From Mycobacterium alsense (GTDB lineage: Bacteria > Actinomycetota > Actinomycetes > Mycobacteriales > Mycobacteriaceae): 64,000 nucleotides of DNA. The notes below the pieces were generated by a model, which was not told the origin of the DNA, searched no databases, and saw only the letters and a program-made list of their open reading frames with translations. Made by a program: the position numbers and the translations under genes. Location of the stretch: assembly GCF_002086635.1 (NCBI RefSeq), contig NZ_MVHD01000004.1, positions 44,259 to 108,258 on the forward strand, in the 5' to 3' direction. Below are positions 47,300 to 56,200 of the stretch, piece after piece. Numbering within the stretch: position 1 is the first letter of the stretch; the number at the start of each line of letters is the position of its first letter.

Positions 47300-47315
47300 G
47301 TAAACCATTGTTTCC
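47300..47315. promoter_or_regulatory. Palindrome GTAAAC-N4-GTTTCC in divergent promoter
   Basis: GTAAACCATTGTTTCC is an imperfect copy of the repeat at 45371 and shares AAACCANNGTTTCCG. It lies between DapB-like copy 1 (start 47234, minus) and the solute-binding protein (start 47375, plus), so it could control both. Confidence 0.5.
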
Positions 47316-47374
47316 GATCTGTGGGGTTCGGGATCCGAGTCGGGCTCGCAACCTTCATCCGGTATGTTGCCGCT

Positions 47375-48520
47375 ATGGCAGACGACGAGGTTCGCGCTTA
47401 CGGTTCAGTCGCTCCGTTGAAAGTCGGTCTGCTCAACGACTATCCGACCACCGGCGATACCGACAACGACAGCGTCGACGCGCTGCGCCTGGTGATGGAC
47501 GAAGCCCATGGCTCGGGGATGCTCGACCGGCCGATCGAACTCGTCACGCGCAATGTGGTCGGCCTGCCGAACGGAACCTATATCGCGGTCGAGCGAGCCT
47601 TCGACGAGCTCGTGGCCGAAGGCTGTCTTGCCGTCTTTGGCCCGTGGGTATCGGACAACGTGGTGCCGCTGCGTTCGCATGTCGAGGCCACCGCGCGGGT
47701 GCCGATTCTCACGCTCTCCGGCTCCGAGGGGGCGCTGGGCGAGTGGTGCTTCGCGCTGAACAACGGCTCGATGTCGGAGGAGCCGGTGATGCTGGCCGCG
47801 GTGATGATCGGCGACGGCCGGTCGCAAATCGCCATCGCCTACGAGGCGTCGCTGATCGGCAAGGAGTATCTCGCCTCCGCCGAGCGGGTCTACGACGCCG
47901 CGGGTTTGAAGATCGTGGCCACGGTCGCGATCCCCCAGGTGGAAGCCGACAAGTCCAGCGCGGTCGCCGCGCTGCGCGCTGCGCGGCCCGACGCGCTGGT
48001 GCACGTCGGGTTCGGGCACGGGCTGTGGGGTTTCACCGACGCGCTACTGGCCGCCGGCTGGGATCCGCCGCGGTACACGACGACGGCGTTCGAGATGGCG
48101 CATATCAGCGCCGAGTGGAGGCGGCACCTGTCCGGCTGGATCGGCCTCGACAGCTACGACGAGCGCAACGCGGTCGGGCAGGCCTTCCTCGACCGCTTCG
48201 AGGCCCGATATGGTCGTCGGCCCACACACTCGATGCCGGGCCTGTCCCACGACGCAGCCACGGTGATCGTGCGCGGGCTCGCCGCCGCGCGCCCGCTGAC
48301 CGGGGAGGGCGTGAAGAACGGTATGGAGCAGGTGAAGCTCGTCCCGTCGGCCAGCGGCGCCCCGGGGACGTTCCTGCGGTTCGGCCGCTTCATCCGACAG
48401 GGCTGGATGGGTTCGGACTATCTCGTGGCCCGACGGATCCTGCCCGACGGCAGCGGGCACGTCTTCCATGCGTCGCCCAGCGATCACCTCGCACGCGCGG
48501 CCGCTCGTGCATCAGGCTAA
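47375..48520 (+). CDS. Leucine-binding-like solute-binding protein without an export signal
   Basis: This 381-residue protein starts at ATG 47375 (MADDEVRAYGSVAPLKVGLL). It has the type I periplasmic-binding fold of branched-chain amino acid/amide transport systems (GTYIAVERAFDELVAEGCLA; VPILTLSGSEGALGEW). No signal peptide, lipobox or membrane helix is visible, and no ABC permease or ATPase genes are near. It may therefore act inside the cell as a ligand sensor or be exported by another route. It overlaps the tail of DapB-like copy 2 by 9 bp, convergent. Confidence 0.8.
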   Translation: MADDEVRAYGSVAPLKVGLLNDYPTTGDTDNDSVDALRLVMDEAHGSGMLDRPIELVTRNVVGLPNGTYIAVERAFDELVAEGCLAVFGPWVSDNVVPLRSHVEATARVPILTLSGSEGALGEWCFALNNGSMSEEPVMLAAVMIGDGRSQIAIAYEASLIGKEYLASAERVYDAAGLKIVATVAIPQVEADKSSAVAALRAARPDALVHVGFGHGLWGFTDALLAAGWDPPRYTTTAFEMAHISAEWRRHLSGWIGLDSYDERNAVGQAFLDRFEARYGRRPTHSMPGLSHDAATVIVRGLAAARPLTGEGVKNGMEQVKLVPSASGAPGTFLRFGRFIRQGWMGSDYLVARRILPDGSGHVFHASPSDHLARAAARASG

Positions 48521-49585
48521 CCGGATCGCCCCGAACACCGGCGCGGTCACGATGCCGGGCGGCCGGGCGAGCACGTAGGGGATGGCGCGAATCGCGCCCA
48601 TCGCGATCATCAGGTGGCCTGCCACGGCGTGCTGGCCGGCCGGCGCCGCAGTGTCTGAGCCCACGTCGAGCTGGAGTTCGAAGCTGGGTTCACCCTTGAT
48701 GACCGCGCGGATCAGCGGCGCCTTCTCGCCGGGCGCCAGCGGTGCCATGCCCCACTGGGGAAGGTCGCGGGTGAGGACCCACTCCTCGTGGATGGCCAGC
48801 AGCGGGCGACGCGACCAGTGACCGACCCACGAGAATCGCTGTCCGACAACCGTTCCCGCATCGATCGTGCCGGCCGGAACCTCGATGTCGCGGGCCAGTG
48901 TGGTGGCGTCGACCGACACGTCGATGTGCGACAGGGTGATCCCGAGGACGTCGGCGGTGGCATTGAGAGCCTGACGGTAGGCCAAGTCGAGCTTCTTGAT
49001 GATCGGGGAATCGATCCCGACATCTTCCGGCGGTCTGCCCATGCCCATCAGGTCCACGAGCATCGCCCGGCTGTCGACGGCCGAAACATCGGTGGCCTCG
49101 TAGAGGTCGATTCGGTCGATCGTCTTGCTCAGGCCCGTCACCGTGGCGACGAGCCGCTCGAACATGAAGCCGGGGTTCTCGCCCGCGGCGTGGAACCGTG
49201 ACCCGCCCTGCCGGCAGGCATCGACGAACGCCGCCTCGGTTTCCGCGCCGTAGGTGGGCAGGTGGTTGTACGACGTCGTGGTGATGACGGTGCTGCCGGC
49301 CGCGAGCAGGCGACAGATGTCCTCCGCGTTCGTCTCGACGGCGTGGGCCTTGCTGGCCGCGTGGACGACGACGTCGGCTCCCGATGCGATGATCTCGTCC
49401 TTGTCCGTCGTGGCGATCACGCCCGTCGTCGGTGGCAATCCGCAGAGCGCACCCGCGTCGAGACCGGCCTTCGCCGGGTCGTAGACCAAGACCCCCACCA
49501 GCTGATAATGGGGATTCTCAATGAGCTCCTGCAGCGCCGCCCGGCCGACTGCGCCGGTCGCCCACTGCGCGACTCGAATGACCAA
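48512..49585 (-). CDS. DapB-like oxidoreductase (copy 2)
   Basis: This 357-residue protein starts at TTG 49585 (the second codon onward is VIRVAQWATGAVGRAALQEL). It shares with the other four copies the Rossmann motif, the catalytic-region pattern RFHAAGENPGFMFERL and a C-terminal AIPYVLARPPGI. It is the most divergent at the C-terminus. It is divergent from the P450 at 49700, with a strong palindrome between them, so the two are probably co-regulated. NAD(P) dependence is inferred from the fold. Confidence 0.85.
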   Translation of the reverse strand: MVIRVAQWATGAVGRAALQELIENPHYQLVGVLVYDPAKAGLDAGALCGLPPTTGVIATTDKDEIIASGADVVVHAASKAHAVETNAEDICRLLAAGSTVITTTSYNHLPTYGAETEAAFVDACRQGGSRFHAAGENPGFMFERLVATVTGLSKTIDRIDLYEATDVSAVDSRAMLVDLMGMGRPPEDVGIDSPIIKKLDLAYRQALNATADVLGITLSHIDVSVDATTLARDIEVPAGTIDAGTVVGQRFSWVGHWSRRPLLAIHEEWVLTRDLPQWGMAPLAPGEKAPLIRAVIKGEPSFELQLDVGSDTAAPAGQHAVAGHLMIAMGAIRAIPYVLARPPGIVTAPVFGAIRLA

Positions 49586-49635
49586 TCGATCGCTCCAGGT
49601 TGTGCTTTCGCGGTTTTGCGGGGTCTGGTTGGTTC

Positions 49636-49676
49636 AACCTACATCATGTAGGTTTGCAACCGACGGAATGTAGGTT
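49636..49676. promoter_or_regulatory. ATGTAGGTT operator cluster between DapB-like copy 2 and P450
   Basis: AACCTACATCATGTAGGTT (49636-49654) is a perfect 9-bp inverted repeat with a 1-base spacer. A further direct half-site ATGTAGGTT follows at 49668-49676, 24 bp before the P450 start. The arrangement suggests a dimeric regulator with a second weaker site. The sequence differs from the TetR palindrome at 46073 and from the GAGAAY sites, so another regulator is implied. Confidence 0.65.
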
Positions 49677-49699
49677 GCAGACCCCACGAGAGGTGGCAC

Positions 49700-50938
49700 G
49701 TGGCGGAGCAGACGGTTACCGACGACGTCGAGCAGCGGATCCGTGAGGCGCAGAGAAAATTCAACGCCGGGATGGGTGCCGACGGTGACGCCACCCCGTA
49801 CCCCCTGCTTCGCGAACTGCGCCGGAAGGCCCCGGTCCACCCGGGCTGGCCGGAGATGGGCGTTCCCGCGGACGGGCCGGACGGCAAGAAGACGTTCACG
49901 GCGTACTCGTTCGACGCCGTCAAGGCCGTTTTCACCGACAACATCACGTTCAGCACCCGCATCTACGAGGACATGGTGCGCCCGCTGCAGGGCCCGACGA
50001 TTCTGGAGATGCAGGAGCCCGAGCACGCCACCTACCGCAGGTTGCACGAATTCGCGTTCGCCAGGTCGTCGATGAAGCGCTGGGACACCGAGCTCGTCGG
50101 CCCCCTGGTGGATCGCACGATCGCGAGATTCCGCGACAAGAAGCGCGCCGACTTGGTCGAGGCGGTGTTCATGCCGATACCGGTGCGCGTCATCGCGGCC
50201 CTGCTCGGGTTGCCGGAGTCCGACATCGGTGAGTTTCACCGGCTGGCCATCGACCTCCTGGGCTTTCGCGCCGACATGGAAACCGCGCTGAAAGCGTCGG
50301 CGGAGATGAAGGAGTACTTCGTCGGGGTGCTGGCGGATCGGCGCAAGTCACCGAAGGACGACATGGTGACCATCCTGTCGCGGGCCGAGATCGACGGCGT
50401 CAAGATGTCGGACGAGCAAATCTACGGGTTCATGCGCAATCTCCTGCCCGCCGGGGCGGAGACCACCTCGCGATCGACCGCCAGCCTCGCCCTGGGTCTT
50501 TTGACTCACACCGACCAACTCGACGCGGTGCGTGCCGACCGCGGCCTGTTGCCGCAGGCGATCGAGGAGGGCGTCCGGTGGGAGACGCCGCTGCTCAACT
50601 TCATTCGGGAGGTCAGCAGCGACACCGAATTCTTCGGGCTGCACATCCCCAAGGGTTCGACGATGATGGTGAACCTGGGCAGTGCCAACCATGACGAGAC
50701 CCGCTGGGAAAACCCCGAGTCCTTCGACATTTTCCGGGAGCGCAAGCCGCACATCGGCTTCGGCCACGGCGCGCACGTGTGCCTGGGCATGCACCTGGCG
50801 CGGCTGGAGAGCACCAAGATCTTCAATGCGCTGCTCGACGAACTGCCGGGGCTGCGGCTCGACCCCGACGCCCCGCCACCGTACGTGAGCGGCACGATGT
50901 TCCGTTCGCCGCCGCGCCTGGACGTGGTGTGGGATTGA
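49700..50938 (+). CDS. Cytochrome P450 (first copy)
   Basis: This 412-residue protein starts at GTG 49700. The oxygen-binding I-helix is LLPAGAETTSRS, the ExxR motif IEEGVRWE, and the haem-binding loop FGHGAHVCLGMHLAR with the axial cysteine. Soluble bacterial P450s of this kind hydroxylate terpenes, steroids or fatty acids using a ferredoxin partner. No ferredoxin gene is seen in the window. Promoter control probably runs through the repeats at 49636-49676. I do not recognise a specific CYP family. Confidence 0.93.
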   Translation: MAEQTVTDDVEQRIREAQRKFNAGMGADGDATPYPLLRELRRKAPVHPGWPEMGVPADGPDGKKTFTAYSFDAVKAVFTDNITFSTRIYEDMVRPLQGPTILEMQEPEHATYRRLHEFAFARSSMKRWDTELVGPLVDRTIARFRDKKRADLVEAVFMPIPVRVIAALLGLPESDIGEFHRLAIDLLGFRADMETALKASAEMKEYFVGVLADRRKSPKDDMVTILSRAEIDGVKMSDEQIYGFMRNLLPAGAETTSRSTASLALGLLTHTDQLDAVRADRGLLPQAIEEGVRWETPLLNFIREVSSDTEFFGLHIPKGSTMMVNLGSANHDETRWENPESFDIFRERKPHIGFGHGAHVCLGMHLARLESTKIFNALLDELPGLRLDPDAPPPYVSGTMFRSPPRLDVVWD

Positions 50939-51019
50939 AAAACCCCGTCCGGATCGTCGTGGACTGGACGGAGCGCGGTGCTGCGGCTACCAAGCGGCCG
51001 CGCCGGACCCCACGGGGGG

Positions 51020-52120
51020 TTAGTCGGGGATGACGACGGGCCCGTTGCCGAAGCCCGTATGGCTGCGGATAAGTGGCAGATCCGCCATGGTGGCGAAACC
51101 GGCTGGCGCAGCGCAGATTGCGGGGATCGCGTTGACGACCTGCAGCGCAACGGCGACGAGGGCCGCCCGCACATGTTCCTCGACTGACGCCGGCCGCGAA
51201 AAGCTGGCCAGGCAGAAGAAGTGCACGCGCATGGATGGGTCCCCCTCGAGCGTGAGGGTCCAGCCGTCATCCGGTTTCGGCCAGTGCGCCGGGTATTCGC
51301 CGCCCACCGTCCACAGTGTTTCGAATTCGATGAGCGGCTCGCCGTTGCGGTGCCCGACGAAGTTCCAGCGCTGCCCGGCGGTCGTGCCCGCGCGCACGTG
51401 ATGGTCGAAGATATCGAAATCCCTGGTGGCCGGCACCGCGTCGATGGTGACCGTGACGCCGTCGATCGCGGCGTTGAGCGTATCGGCGATGAACCAGGTC
51501 TGCTGGGTGAACAGGGCGGTGTTGAACGTCAGGAAGTCGTTGGCGGTCGGAGTGATGTCTTCGGTCGGTCGCCCGAACCACATTCCGTCGAAGGTGATGT
51601 CGGTGCTTTCCCACAGCGACCAGTCGGCGCGCTCCTGCAGGGTGAATCGATCGATGGAGCGGCTCATCCCGGACAGCGCCAGGGGCAGCACACCGGACAG
51701 GTTGCCCGGGTTGAGGCCGCTGGCATGGATCGTGCTGTTGCCCTTCCGACAGGCCGCCAGTAGCCGCCGACGGTCGGCTTCGCCGATCCGGCGGGGGTGG
51801 AAAAGGAACGAGACGGTCGCGACGTTCTTCCCGCTCGCCAGCAGCGCGCACACGTCGTCGAGGCTGGTGAACGACGGCGCGTAGAGCACGAGATCGGCGT
51901 CCATCGCCAGGATCTCGCCGACATCGGTGGTGGCGGCGACGCCGATCGGAGGTCGGCCGACCAGCGTCCCGACGTCGACACCGTTCTTGGAGTCGGAGTA
52001 GACGCGCGCCCCGACCAGTTCCAGGTCGGGCCGGCAGTCGAGGATCGTCTTGACCATCTCGGTGCCCACGGCTCCGGTGGCCCACTGGATGACTCGAAGC
52101 CTGCGGGAATTTGCGGTCAA
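51020..52120 (-). CDS. DapB-like oxidoreductase (copy 3)
   Basis: This 366-residue protein starts at TTG 52120. It has the Rossmann segment VIQWATGAVGTEMVKTILDC, the pattern TIHASGLNPGNLSGVL and the C-terminal VNAIPAICAAPAGF. The N-terminus resembles copies 1 and 2 most. It is divergent from the AveC-like gene, and the shared intergenic region carries the GAGAAT-TAGG-ATTCTC operator. Its 3' end converges on the P450 at 50938 with an 81-bp gap that shows no gene. Confidence 0.85.
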   Translation of the reverse strand: MTANSRRLRVIQWATGAVGTEMVKTILDCRPDLELVGARVYSDSKNGVDVGTLVGRPPIGVAATTDVGEILAMDADLVLYAPSFTSLDDVCALLASGKNVATVSFLFHPRRIGEADRRRLLAACRKGNSTIHASGLNPGNLSGVLPLALSGMSRSIDRFTLQERADWSLWESTDITFDGMWFGRPTEDITPTANDFLTFNTALFTQQTWFIADTLNAAIDGVTVTIDAVPATRDFDIFDHHVRAGTTAGQRWNFVGHRNGEPLIEFETLWTVGGEYPAHWPKPDDGWTLTLEGDPSMRVHFFCLASFSRPASVEEHVRAALVAVALQVVNAIPAICAAPAGFATMADLPLIRSHTGFGNGPVVIPD

Positions 52121-52224
52121 TTTCTAGACTCCCTTCGGATCTCGAATATGTTCGCAAAAGGCGGTGGATGCCGGTCGCTCCTAGCCCGCATCCTTGCGCC
52201 GAAGTTGAGCCGATTCTCGCATAC

Positions 52225-52240
52225 GAGAATTAGGATTCTC
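52225..52240. promoter_or_regulatory. GAGAAT-TAGG-ATTCTC operator (site 1 of the shared motif)
   Basis: A perfect 6-4-6 palindrome lies between DapB-like copy 3 (start 52120) and the AveC-like gene (start 52370). An extra ATTCTC at 52213-52218 makes a second overlapping inverted pair with 6-base arms. The motif recurs at 56154, 59765 and 60428. Confidence 0.72.
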
Positions 52241-52369
52241 CTCCAGACGGCGCAGGATCGCCGGTCCGGAGGAGTAGGCAAACTTGGCGAAAGGCTTGTT
52301 CGGATTTCGTGATGACGCATACCCTCGAGAGGTTGAGCGCATCCCGTCGGGTCGAAGGCAGGTTGTGGT

Positions 52370-53443
52370 ATGGCGAATAGCGTTGACTCCACCACCAATT
52401 CGGCCCCTGTCCGGCCGGCTGGAGCGGGCGGATCGCCGTCGCTGTCCAGGGCGGGGTGGGCGCTGTTCATCGTCGCCTACCTGGCCTTCGCGGTCGTGAC
52501 CGTCGCGACCCTCCAGTCCGGCACGCACGGCGATCCGCGGACCACCAACCCCCACCCGGGCGCGCCGCCGTATCCACCGTTCCTCGGCTTCGACAACTGG
52601 CCGTTGGCGGTCTCGTTCAGTTCCATTCCGATGGCGATCGGACTGATCGCCACGTTGGTCTGGCTCTCGGTGCGACAGCGCAAGGTGCACTGGTCGGTGG
52701 TGATCGCTTTCGCGGGCTTGGTTACCGGCGCCCTGGATCCGCTCGCCAATTGGGCGACTTTCGCCGTCTTCGATCCGCGCATGCTGCACTTCCCGCTGTC
52801 GTGGCCGTATGTGAACATCGCACCGAACCTCGAGCCCGCACTGTCGTTCCTCGGCGGCTATGCGGCCTACTATCTACTCACCGGGCTGGCGATCCTGCAC
52901 CTGCACAATCGATTCCTGGATCCGGTGGTCCGTCGCACCGGTTGGCTTGCGCCCCGTCGGCTGCTCGGGGTCTTTCTCGGCGCGTTCGTCATTGCCCTAC
53001 CGCTCAACGGGATTGTCCAGTTCACCTGGATGAGGTTCGGCATCTTCTACTACACCGAGGCGGTTGGCCCGACGGTGCGGATCGGCCACATCCATTTCCC
53101 CCTCATCATGGCGGTGTACGACTCGTTCATCTTCGCGATGGTCGCGGTGATGTGCGTCCGCGACGAGCGCGGTGAGCTGGTGCTGATCAACCGGATCGCC
53201 CGCCGGCTTCCGGCGCGACCGGGCCACGACAAGCACGACCAGGTGGGGCTGACGCGTCGGCTCGTCGTTTCGGCCGCAGTGGGTCTGCTGTCGTTCGCGA
53301 TACCGCTGGCGGTGCTGGCCGGCCTGCGCTCTGCGGGGCTGTCTAAACCCGCTTACGAGCAGAACCCGTATCCGAATCTCAAGGTCTACGACCCCTACGG
53401 ACATGTCGAGAAATCGGGCAAACCGGGGCCCTTCTATAAGTGA
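52370..53443 (+). CDS. AveC-like multi-pass membrane protein (spirocyclase family)
   Basis: This 357-residue protein starts at ATG 52370. After a polar N-terminus it has about seven hydrophobic helices, with conserved-looking polar spots such as WATFAVFDPRMLHFPLSW and NIAPNLEPALSFLGGYAAYY. The pattern matches the AveC family, named for the spiroketal cyclase of avermectin biosynthesis. Many mycobacterial members occur in steroid/terpenoid-like gene sets with unknown roles. It is followed 54 bp later by DapB-like copy 4, and the two are probably in one operon under the site at 52225. Confidence 0.78.
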   Translation: MANSVDSTTNSAPVRPAGAGGSPSLSRAGWALFIVAYLAFAVVTVATLQSGTHGDPRTTNPHPGAPPYPPFLGFDNWPLAVSFSSIPMAIGLIATLVWLSVRQRKVHWSVVIAFAGLVTGALDPLANWATFAVFDPRMLHFPLSWPYVNIAPNLEPALSFLGGYAAYYLLTGLAILHLHNRFLDPVVRRTGWLAPRRLLGVFLGAFVIALPLNGIVQFTWMRFGIFYYTEAVGPTVRIGHIHFPLIMAVYDSFIFAMVAVMCVRDERGELVLINRIARRLPARPGHDKHDQVGLTRRLVVSAAVGLLSFAIPLAVLAGLRSAGLSKPAYEQNPYPNLKVYDPYGHVEKSGKPGPFYK

Positions 53444-53497
53444 GCCACTTCGTTCGAGTCGTTCGGGCAAGTTGATAGTGAACCGAGAGGGGTGACG

Positions 53498-54601
53498 ATG
53501 GCTGATCACGCAGTCGATCGGTACCGTGTCGTCCACGTCGGGACGGGTCTTACCGGCCGGGAAGCGCTCCGAGCGACGATCCTCGACCCGGCACTGCAGC
53601 TCGTCGGGGTCAAGGTCTCGACACCGGGCAAGGTCGGAACCGACGCGGGGCGGCTCTGCGGTCTGGCGGACGTTGGCGTGGCGGCCACGGGGGACATGGC
53701 AGAAATCATTGCGCTGAAACCCGATTGTGTGTCCTACTGCGCGACGGCCGTCCGCCGCGAAGATGACGCAATCGCGGACATTGCTGCGCTCCTGGAATCG
53801 GGCATCAACGTCGTCACGATCTCGACGATTCCGATGGTGTACCCGGCGGCAGCGCCGCGGCGCTGGCGTACGGCGCTCGATTCGGCTGCCAAGAAGGGCG
53901 GTTCGACGTTTTACGCGACCGGTAGTGAGCCCGGCTTCATCAGCCTCAATCTTCCCACCGCCCTTCTCTCCGGTGCGGGCACCGTGGTCTCGTACCGGAT
54001 GGACGAATACGCGGTCGACCTGGACAAGGCCTATCCGATCTGGGATGTGCTGCATGAATCGATGGGTTTCGGCAAGCCTGATGGCCACATACCGGTCCGC
54101 ATAGCATCGGGCAAGGTCAATCACGACTGGGAGACGGTCGTGCGCTATATCGCGGACCTGCTCGGCATCGAACTCGACGGTGTAGAACTCGACTGGGAGA
54201 CATTGCTGGCCCCCGCCGATCTACCAACGGCCCTCGGCGTGGTGCCCGCGGGCACGATTTGTGGGCACCGCTGGCAGCTGGCCGGAGTGGTCGACGGCCG
54301 AAAAGTGGTCGCCGTGCAATACTTCGCGACCGTGAGTTCGACGCCGTGGCCCGAACGCTGGCCCAGGCCCTCGCGGCAGGGACAGGGCGGCATGGTTTTT
54401 CGTGTCGAAGGCGACCCCGGCATGAGCCTGGAATTGTACATGGAACAGTCGAGCGGAAGTCGGGTCAATCCGGGGATCACGGCCACCGCGATGGCCGCGG
54501 TGAACGCCATTCCGTGCGTGGTGGCCGCGGCGCCCGGCGTCATCGGATCACCGCTGGCCGGAACTGGAATCGTCAGTCGACTCTCCCGCACCCCAAGGTG
54601 A
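53498..54601 (+). CDS. DapB-like oxidoreductase (copy 4)
   Basis: This 367-residue protein starts at ATG 53498 behind GAGAGGGG. Its Rossmann motif is VVHVGTGLTGREALRATILD, the mid motif is TFYATGSEPGFISLNL (Tyr in place of His), and the C-terminal signature is VNAIPCVVAAAPGV. It shares an operon with the upstream AveC-like gene and the downstream hydrolase, whose GTG overlaps this stop (GTGA). The His-to-Tyr change in the presumed active-site segment is shared with copy 5, suggesting two functional subgroups. Confidence 0.85.
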   Translation: MADHAVDRYRVVHVGTGLTGREALRATILDPALQLVGVKVSTPGKVGTDAGRLCGLADVGVAATGDMAEIIALKPDCVSYCATAVRREDDAIADIAALLESGINVVTISTIPMVYPAAAPRRWRTALDSAAKKGGSTFYATGSEPGFISLNLPTALLSGAGTVVSYRMDEYAVDLDKAYPIWDVLHESMGFGKPDGHIPVRIASGKVNHDWETVVRYIADLLGIELDGVELDWETLLAPADLPTALGVVPAGTICGHRWQLAGVVDGRKVVAVQYFATVSSTPWPERWPRPSRQGQGGMVFRVEGDPGMSLELYMEQSSGSRVNPGITATAMAAVNAIPCVVAAAPGVIGSPLAGTGIVSRLSRTPR

Positions 54602-55335
54602 CCCTATTCGCGCTGCTGCACGGCGGGCTGCACTACGGCTCCTGCTGGGATGCGGTGCGTACGGAGTTGTGGCGGCGAGGCCATCGCGCGGTCGCACCGA
54701 ATCTCCCGGTCGATGATGACTCGGCGGGAGCGCTCAAGTGGGCGCAAGTGGCGATTGATGCGATCGAGCGAGAAGCTGACGGCGCTTCCGAGGATGTTGT
54801 CGTTGTCGCACACTCGATCTCGGGGCTGTGCGCACCCGTCATCGCTACCTTGTACCCGGCCCGCCACATGGTGTTCGTCGGTGGCCTCCTGCCCGTCCCC
54901 GGCCAGTCGTTCGTCGAACACCTGTGGGCCAACTCCGATGCGATCACGTTTCCCGAGCCGCAAGAGCATGGTGACGGCCCGTTCGGTCTCAGTTGGGAGT
55001 CGGTGCGGGACGGCTTCTACCACGACTGCCCGGAGGCGTTGGCGCGTCATGCATTCGACGAACTGAGGTACCAATCGTTCACCGTGTTCACCGAGCGGTG
55101 TCCGATCAACCGCTGGCCCGATACGGCATCGACCTACGTGCTGATGCGGGACGACCGCGCGGTGGGGGAGTCGTGGGCCCGGCGCAATGCGGTCGCCAGG
55201 ATCGGGGCACACGTCGTCGAATTGGACGGTGGCCACTCACCCTTCTTTTCCCGCCCGGCCGAACTGAGCGCCGTCCTGCTACGCCTGAGCGACTCCGACA
55301 TCCACGGAGATCGCGGCCGCGGTGACGAATTTTGA
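54598..55335 (+). CDS. Alpha/beta hydrolase
   Basis: This 245-residue protein starts at GTG 54598, translationally coupled to DapB-like copy 4. The oxyanion strand is LLHGGLHYGSCWD, the nucleophile elbow is VVAHSISGLC (Ser in HSxSG), and the catalytic histidine is in ELDGGHSPFFSRP. The fold suggests an esterase, thioesterase or C-C bond hydrolase. The last 57 bp overlap the 3' end of the opposite-strand SDR, so the C-terminal tail (SDIHGDRGRGDEF) is an add-on to the usual fold. Confidence 0.87.
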   Translation: MTLFALLHGGLHYGSCWDAVRTELWRRGHRAVAPNLPVDDDSAGALKWAQVAIDAIEREADGASEDVVVVAHSISGLCAPVIATLYPARHMVFVGGLLPVPGQSFVEHLWANSDAITFPEPQEHGDGPFGLSWESVRDGFYHDCPEALARHAFDELRYQSFTVFTERCPINRWPDTASTYVLMRDDRAVGESWARRNAVARIGAHVVELDGGHSPFFSRPAELSAVLLRLSDSDIHGDRGRGDEF

Positions 55336-56100
55336 CTCATCCGAGGCCAGCCACGAGACGGCGTTTGCCACATCCTCGGGCATCGTCACCGCGTTGGGTA
55401 GCAGTTGCTTGCTGAATCCATACTGAGGATGGGAATAGGAATCCGCCGCCTGCTGCATCGCTTCGATCATCCGGCCGCTCCCCATCGGCGTCGCGACCGA
55501 CCCGGGGTGAAGGCTGTTCACCCGGATGTCGTAGCGGCCGAGCTCCACCGCGAATGATCGCGCGAGTCCCGTGACGCCGTGCTTGCTTGCCGTATAGGCG
55601 ACCATGAAGGGTTCCATCTTCACACCCGCCACCGATCCAATGAGAATGATCGACCCACCGCGTCCCCCGGCAATGATGTGCTTGGCGCCGGCCATCACCG
55701 TGTTCCACGTCCCGACCAAGTTGATGTTGATGGTGTCCTGAAAGTCGGAGGGGGAGACCTGATCCCAGGGAGCCGGACAGCAGATACCCGCGTTGGCGAC
55801 GATCACGTCGAGCCGGCCCAGTTCGGCTACACCCTTGTCGACGGCCGCGCACAGGCCGTCGTGATCGCGGGTGTCGACGATCGCGGTGACGGCGCGCCTG
55901 CCATTGGCCGCGACGAGGTCGGCGGTCTCCGCCAAGTCATCGGGCGTGGCGGAATCGTATGGAACGCTTGGTGGCAGGGGGCCGGCGAGGTCGACGAGGA
56001 TCGCGTCGGCGCCGTCGGCGCTCAACCGGACGGCGTGAGCGCGGCCCTGGCCGCGGGCGGCCCCAGTGATGAATACGACCTTGCCTGTCATGTCTGGCAC
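55279..56100 (-). CDS. Mycofactocin-coupled SDR family oxidoreductase
   Basis: The start is GTG 56100 (273 residues) or ATG 56091. The N-terminus FITGAARGQGRAHAVRLSAD is the hallmark of the mycofactocin-coupled SDR subfamily, with the insert typical of that group after the Rossmann start. The catalytic residues are in GSVAGVKMEPFMVAYTASKH. Such enzymes hold NAD tightly and hand electrons to mycofactocin. It is divergent from SDR 56201, with the shared operator between them. Confidence 0.88.
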   Translation of the reverse strand: MPDMTGKVVFITGAARGQGRAHAVRLSADGADAILVDLAGPLPPSVPYDSATPDDLAETADLVAANGRRAVTAIVDTRDHDGLCAAVDKGVAELGRLDVIVANAGICCPAPWDQVSPSDFQDTININLVGTWNTVMAGAKHIIAGGRGGSIILIGSVAGVKMEPFMVAYTASKHGVTGLARSFAVELGRYDIRVNSLHPGSVATPMGSGRMIEAMQQAADSYSHPQYGFSKQLLPNAVTMPEDVANAVSWLASDESKFVTAAAISVDVGVAQA

Positions 56101-56153
56101 ATCGGTACGCTACACCAACGGGCAGCTGGTGAGAACAGCCTTTACCTGTGTCT

Positions 56154-56169
56154 GAGAATGAGTATTCTA
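56154..56169. promoter_or_regulatory. GAGAAT-GAGT-ATTCTA operator (site 2 of the shared motif)
   Basis: This near-perfect 6-4-6 palindrome lies in the 100-bp region between two divergent SDR genes. It fits GAGAAY-N4-RTTCTM at every defined position. GGTGAGAAC at 56128-56136 may be an extra half-site. Confidence 0.65.
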
Positions 56170-56200
56170 CCGGTGGTAGACAATCGAGAGGGAATGGTCC

